Source of the DNA: Dendrocalamus latiflorus
Taxonomy: Eukaryota; Streptophyta; Magnoliopsida; Poales; Poaceae
Assembly (NCBI GenBank): GCA_017311315.1
Contig: CM029612.1
Location: 51,666,200 to 51,730,199 of the forward strand
Length of the DNA: 64,000 bases
Reading direction: 5' to 3'
Positions 59,059 to 64,000 of this stretch are shown here, piece by piece; position 1 is the stretch's first letter; each line of letters starts with the position of its first letter. The notes beneath the pieces are model-generated. The model did not search any database. It was not told the origin of the DNA and was given only the letters and a program-made list of their open reading frames with translations. The translations under genes and the position numbers were made by a program.

Positions 59059-59067
59059 CAAAAACAT

Positions 59068-59497
59068 ATGGGTGTAATGAATGATAGGCCAGTTTCATAT
59101 ATATGTATGTGCATACAGTTTATGCTACTAAATTTTATCATCTCAGCGAACAATTTAATTAGGACTACAGCAAAACTGAAAATAGATCATCGTTACTAGT
59201 GCATCAATTAACTCATCTGTTGTACTTCAGTACAAGGTCTTACGTGACCTACTAAATATGTACCCTGCATAGTTTGCAGTTACTGAGATGGAGGGGTTAA
59301 GAGTAGATCGATACACCGTACAATTGAATGAACGGATGAGGACATGTTGATCAGATTACGATCATACCTATTCTGAAAGAAAGATTATGATCATGCTAAT
59401 TATTACCTCAGTAAACAGTGGTCTTCACTTCCCAACGCATATTCGACTTGCCCAATGTCAAATCGACCTGGATCTGGATGTGGGGCTAGCCTGGCCA
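59068..59497. other. No gene seen
   Basis: Mixed sequence between the foldback MITE and the hAT element; no frame or element recognised. Confidence 0.35.
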
Positions 59498-59519
59498 TAG
59501 AGCTGGCCAATGGGCTGTG

Positions 59520-59680
59520 CCGGGCCGGCACGGCACGGGTCTGGGCTCGACACGGCCCATTTAGACATGGCCTATTAAGGCCCGTGTATTAAACGGGCCG
59601 TGCCGTGCCGGCCCGCGGGCCGCGGTGGGAGCCCAGGCACGGCCCGAGGCCGTGCCATGTCGGCCCGCTAGCCCGTTTAG
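59520..59680. repeat. Left subterminal GGCACGGC array
   Basis: At least eight GGCACGGC/GCCGTGCC-type words within 160 bp, likely transposase-binding sites. The matching array is at 62480-62700. Confidence 0.75.
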
Positions 59681-59938
59681 TCGGGAAAAAAAAGAAAATT
59701 TAAGAAAAATGTAGAAAAATCAGAAAAAATATAGAAAATTGTAGACATTGTTAATCACAAAAATAAATATTTCCAATGACATAATGAGCTTTATTAACTT
59801 ATTAAATTACATGGGATGGCTGCCTCGTTAAAAACTTTACCAAGTAAAAACTCAATTTGAGAAAACATTGGTAAAGAAAAAAGAGTACAGCCTATAAAGC
59901 TCATTAGTGACCACATGTGAAGAAAAGTATTGAAAATC

Positions 59939-62096
59939 CTATTCATTGCTATCTAAATACAAATTCTCAAAAGATTCTTCTAAATCTTTATTATCTGCAG
60001 TATGTTGGAGTCTTGATTCAGCTTGTTCCCAGTCTTTGACGGTCATAAGTACTTCGACCATCTCGTTGGAGAGACTTGTTCGTCGCTCCTCGATTATTCT
60101 TCTGGAAAGACTGAATGCTGACTCCAAGGAGACTGTAGAGACAGGAACAGTCAACACATCCCGCGCTAATATGGATAGCACTGGATATGATACCTTCTGG
60201 GTTTGCCACCATGAGAGGATGTTCAACTCCTGCTCGAAGCTGACGCTATCACTGTTGAGATAGCTTGATAGGTCTCCAGTGCTTTGTCACCTTCCTCCTC
60301 CTAACTACTGTGTACCTGCACCTGCACGAGAACTAGACGAAGAACCAAAAATCTTGCCCCATTGCATAGCCCCCTAGAGGTGCTAGGGACTACCGGGGGT
60401 CTTTCCAAACGCACAGATCCAAACTTATTTTCATATTTATTATATATCTCATATAATTTATCCTTAACTAATGTAAAGTATGAACAATAGTCTAAATCGG
60501 TAGCCTTACTTAAAACTTGTAAAACATTTATAAATCCTTGGAGTTTGGCCCTAGGATCCAAAATAAAAGCAAATGCATATAAAATAGGAATTTCTCTCCA
60601 ATATTTTAAAAACTTAGATTTCATGGCAACTACAACATCCCGTAGTATAGGATCATTTTCAAAAGCCTTTAGGTGAGTGGCAATTTCAACAATATTATGA
60701 ACAATCATAGGAGATGTAGGGTAGTATACTCCAGAAAGACAAACTGTAGCTTTATGAAAAATTTCTAGAAAGGAAAATATTTTTTCACCAACAACCCAAT
60801 CGTCCTCAGTAAGTTCAGGGTCTCTAACTTGGGTTCTACTGGAGGAGCTACGAGATTGATGACTTTGGGTGTGAAGAAAAACAGATAAAGTGCTCTTATA
60901 TGGCAATATATGTTTAAGCATAAGGTAAGTAGAGTTCCATCTAACAGGCATGTCTAAACCAAATTTTCTAGGACGAACATTCATTGCTACGCTAAAACTC
61001 TTATATGCGGCTATTCGTTGGTTAGAACAATTAATAAATGAAATTGCATCTCTAAAAGAATCAATACAATCATTTAATCTTTTTAAACCGGATTTAACAA
61101 TAAGATTAATAATATGACAAGCACAACGTTGATGCAATAAGAAAGACTGTGCATAAGTATTAAACAAAGGAGTAAGAATTTTCATAGCTTTAGTATTTGC
61201 AGCTGCATTATCTAAAGTTATAGAAAAAATCTTATCCGTGAGGCCAAAATCTTCTACAACTTTAATAATACTTTCTGCAATATTTTCAGCATTATGTGAA
61301 ACATTAATTAATTTAAATCCTATAATTCTTTTTTTCATTATCCAGTCATCATTAACATAATGAGCAACAACACTAATATAATCCTCTCTAGCCCTACCAC
61401 TCCATATGTCGGATGTCAAAGCAATAGAGAATGTACATGTATGAAACATTTCTTTCAATTTATCACAACAATTGTTATAATATTTAATTAAATCTCTAGT
61501 TGTTGTTTGCCTAGATACAGTACTAAATCGAGGGTTATGAGCAGTCCTAATATATTTTTGGAAAGCATCAGATTCACCCAAATTTAAAGATAATCTTGAG
61601 AAGCAATTAATCTACAAAGAGATTCCCGAGCTACCTCTGGGTTGTACTCCCACGTACGTACCGAGCCGTCGGGGTTATATTGCAGCTGTGTCTGGCGCAT
61701 TTGTATTCCTTGCCTTTTCTTGCAGCTTGCAGCATGTCGTTGTAGATGACCCGTCCCACCTGAAGATTTTGCACTCAATTCATTACCACAAATTTTACAA
61801 ACAGCATACTTCACTTCAGTTCCATCATTGTCGGTCTTGATCTTCTTGTCGAAATCATTTCAAACTGTTGATGTACTAGCTCTTGTTCTTTTTGCACCCG
61901 TGCTTTGGGTCGTGGATGCACTTGTTGAGCCAGCAGAAGATGGATCGATTGGACCTTGCGCCACCGGGGCCGTTGTTTCTTCGGCATCTCCAGTTTGTAC
62001 ATGTGGACCTTCCGCGGATGGATATGCTTGTTGAAACGATTGCATATCCTCCGCCGAGTGCCCGAATTCGGAGAGTTGAAAATCGTAGTTCTCCAT
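59939..62096 (-). pseudogene. hAT transposase, broken by nonsense and frameshifts
   Basis: Order on the minus strand: acidic/Ser-Thr-rich N-terminus from 62096 (MENYDFQLSEFGHSAEDMQS), a BED zinc finger at 61810-61700 (YAVCKICGNEL..GTGHLQRHAASC), a catalytic RNase H-like region in 61581-60380 (SIALTSDIWSGRAREDYISV, SITLDNAAANTKAM, RCACHIINLIVKSGL, PVRWNSTYLML), and a dimerisation domain at 60210-59939 (PVSTVSLESAFSLSRRIIEE). Breaks: TGA at 61860-61862 where a Trp codon is expected, a frameshift near 61590 between SQDYL and LGESDAF, and at least one more between 60380 and 60230. Non-functional as it stands. Confidence 0.85.
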
Positions 62097-62479
62097 TAAT
62101 CAAGTAATCAACTGCAAATTGAAATAGCAAAAACGATTAACTTACTATTAAACATACAAATAATAGCAAAAAATTAATCCAACAAATAATACCAAAAAAT
62201 TAAAATAAGACAGCATTATTACCTCCTTTGCAGCTCTCACAAAAAATTTGAAGATTTTTGAATTTTCGGAATTTTGCCCGAATTTTGACCAAATTTGCGC
62301 TAACACTTTCAGATTTTTCACAGCTAAACCGAGAGAGAAGAATGAGATTTGAGGTGTGGAAGAAGGAGGCCGGATGCCCCCTATTTATAGGAAAATTTTC
62401 AGATTTGTTCCGAATTTTTTGCTATTTTTCTGAATTTTTTACCCCCCAACGGTTACAAAAAACGGCTATTTTTCAAATT

Positions 62480-62700
62480 AATCGGGCCGGCCGTGCCGTG
62501 CCGGGCCGGCACGGCTCGTTTAGTGCCGTTGGGCGAGCCGTGCCGTGCTGGCACGGCCTGATTTCTTAACGGGCCGTGCCGTGCCGGCCCGCTGTGCCGC
62601 GCCCTCGGCTCAGGCACGGCCCGGCCCGGCCCGCCTTGCCACCGTGCCGTGCCTTCGTGGGCCGGGTCTACAGTGCCGAGCCGCGGTGCGACCCGTCACG
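62480..62700. repeat. Right subterminal GGCACGGC array
   Basis: Repeated GCCGTGCCG and GGCACGGC words, mirror of the left array. Confidence 0.75.
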
Positions 62701-62918
62701 ACCCAGCCCATTTGGACACCTCTACCTGGCCAAGTGATCTTCTCCCATGTGCTATAAACTAGCTGGAGTTCATTGCCTTTCAGAAGGCAGGCATCCTTTA
62801 ATGTTCTGCTCACTACTTGCTTTTGCCTGCTACTTCTCTCATGTTGTGCTCGGCCCATATATGCGATCAATGTGCCCAACACACAAGCTAGGAAAGATCT
62901 CTTTGGTTGGGAGACATA

Positions 62919-63321
62919 TCATAACAGCCATATACCCGGAAGGATTTCTGGCCAGCGAGCCGCGCCACGTCGCCCACTGCGCTCGGCCGGCCGGCGCGTG
63001 GCAAGAGAATTTGCGTACGGCCGGCCGAGGCAATTTCCTCATACTTTCTGAAAATTACGTAAAGGTCTTTTTTTCTCGCGAAAAGGTCTCGCAAGTTTTT
63101 TCTTTTAAAAAATTTTTGGATGACGCCCCGCGGGTTTCTAAAATTACGTATAGGTCCTTATTTACTTACGTACAGGTCCTTACAAGTCCTCAATTTTTTG
63201 CAAAAAAACCCTTTGATTTTTCCAAAATTACGCATTTGTCCTTGATTTTTTTTATGAAACTCCCTACGAATTATCGTCTCTTTTACTTTGGTCCGCACGG
63301 TAGCTAGCGCGGCGTGCGCCA
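62919..63321 (+). mobile_element. Helitron relic related to 45760-46229, opposite orientation
   Basis: The 5' TCATAACAGCCATATACCCG follows host A and aligns with the 5' end of the 470-bp element. Shared blocks include AATTACGTAAAGGTC, AATTACGTATAGGTCC and ACGAATTATCGTCTCTTTTA. The 3' hairpin is degenerate (GCGCGGCGTGCGCC). Confidence 0.6.
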
Positions 63322-63382
63322 AGCTTATGCAACTAATGATTGTTACTTTGGGAATGATGTCCGTGCGTTGGAACCCCACCGC

Positions 63383-63590
63383 AATGCAACGATGCTAGCT
63401 TCGGTCTGGCTACGTGAAAGCTCACGCAGACATTGTAGGTTCTGCGAAAGAAAACAGAAAGGTTTCAGACAAAGCAACTAGCAATGCTACGATGCTAGCT
63501 TCGGTCTGGCTACGTGAAAGCTCACGCAGGCACTGTAGGTTCTGCAAAAGAAAACAGAAATGTTTCAGACAAAGCAACTAGCAATGCTAC
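63383..63590. repeat. 100-bp tandem repeat, two copies
   Basis: GATGCTAGCTTCGGTCTGGC starts at 63391 and 63491. The copies differ at a few positions. Confidence 0.95.
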
Positions 63591-63936
63591 TCCCGAGTGG
63601 AACAGAAATATAACTGTAAATCTTAGCTCGCTGAATTGAGTATGGGCACAACGCACACAAATGGATCTAATTTATGGCGCTTCCTTATGTAATTGCCCGA
63701 GCTGTTTTCAGTTTCTTTGGGGCAATATAAGAGCAGGAAGAAAGCGAAATCTTGTGGAGGGTTAATGAGAAATTTTAGGCTTTTGAGCTACACAAAACGC
63801 ATTGAAATATACCAGTTGAAGGCTAGTATATTCACGGGCAGGAGCACTAGCTAGCTAGGTAGGGAGGCTAATACGATGGAATAGCCAACACAACATGAAT
63901 CGATCGCTGGTTATAATTTGTTAGTTTCCCTCCTCT

Positions 63937-63953
63937 GATTGCTCATCCAATCC
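63937..63953 (+). other. Shared PHAS upstream element at the window edge
   Basis: GATTGCTCATCCAATCC matches the GATCGCTCGTCCAATCT element that precedes the miR2118 sites of loci 1 and 2 by 113-139 nt. The expected site would be beyond base 64000. Confidence 0.4.
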
Positions 63954-64000
63954 TTCAGCTCTCGTGTACCAGCTAGTAGCTGTATTCGGGAAGCATGTGA

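Larger units (their letters stand above)
58175..59070 (+). ncRNA. Candidate 21-PHAS locus 6 (miR2118-triggered), MITE-interrupted
   Basis: Upstream TTCATCCACCAACTCGTCG corresponds to TCATCTACCAACTCGT of locus 1. A TATA box TATATATCC is at 58241-58249, a (CT)n tract at 58292-58327 and a miR2118-type site at 58371-58392, with predicted cut between 58382 and 58383. About 285 nt of non-repeat sequence follows before a foldback MITE (58678-59058) splits the locus. Frames across it (up to 208 codons) have no recognisable domain. Confidence 0.6.
59498..62724 (-). mobile_element. hAT transposon, 3.2 kb, perfect 8-bp duplication
   Basis: Ends TAGAGCTGGCCAATGGGC and (inverse) TAGAGGTGTCCAAATGGGC. Flanked by CCTGGCCA at 59490-59497 and 62725-62732. 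Both subterminal regions are packed with GGCACGGC/GCCGTGCC. It contains a decayed transposase gene on the minus strand. Confidence 0.9.

Overview
This window reads as nuclear DNA from a grass (Poaceae). The support is intron-bearing plant genes (a SAUR gene, a conserved plant membrane micropeptide), dense Tourist-like, hAT-like and Mutator-like MITEs, a very long solo LTR, Helitrons ending in CTAG with rice-like 5' TCTCTAC termini, and above all repeated 22-nt sites matching the target of miR2118, the trigger of reproductive 21-nt phasiRNAs in grasses. The species cannot be fixed from sequence alone. Few ordinary genes are present; most of the window is transposable elements in different states of decay.

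Layout. 1-10.4 kb: AT-rich repeats, one intact SAUR gene (minus strand, 4.4-4.7 kb), several MITEs and microsatellites. 10.4-15.9 kb: a hAT-like element with an 8-bp target duplication, split by a nested 3.8-kb solo LTR. 16.0-19.9 kb: a non-autonomous Helitron filled with GTACTGTAG-type arrays. 20.4-21.2 kb: a one-exon membrane micropeptide gene with a good G2/M-type (MSA) promoter element. 23-29.5 kb: a duplicated block carrying two miR2118-site (PHAS) loci and one relic that lost its site. 31.9-45.7 kb: a full-length Helitron with a Rep/helicase gene and a second gene with two C48 (ULP1-like) protease domains, one of which has lost its catalytic residues. 45.8-51 kb: a small Helitron and three more PHAS loci. 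51.4-57.6 kb: a minus-strand Helitron carrying pieces of at least five host genes, including the start of an L-arabinokinase gene. 58.2-59.1 kb: a sixth PHAS locus with a foldback MITE inside it. 59.5-62.7 kb: a 3.2-kb hAT element with an intact 8-bp duplication but a broken transposase. 63-64 kb: a Helitron relic and what looks like the front end of a seventh PHAS locus.

How it fits together. All six trigger sites lie on the plus strand between 27.0 and 58.4 kb and share upstream elements, so they look like a PHAS supercluster: Pol II non-coding transcripts would be cut by miR2118, copied by RDR6 and diced into 21-nt phasiRNAs during anther development (inference from the known pathway). Helitrons, MITEs and tandem duplication have spread and interrupted the cluster. 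The 13.8-kb Helitron could have supplied transposition proteins for related elements such as the minus-strand gene-carrying one, with which it shares 5' and 3' end sequence, but its present Rep gene has a nonsense codon and a probable frameshift.
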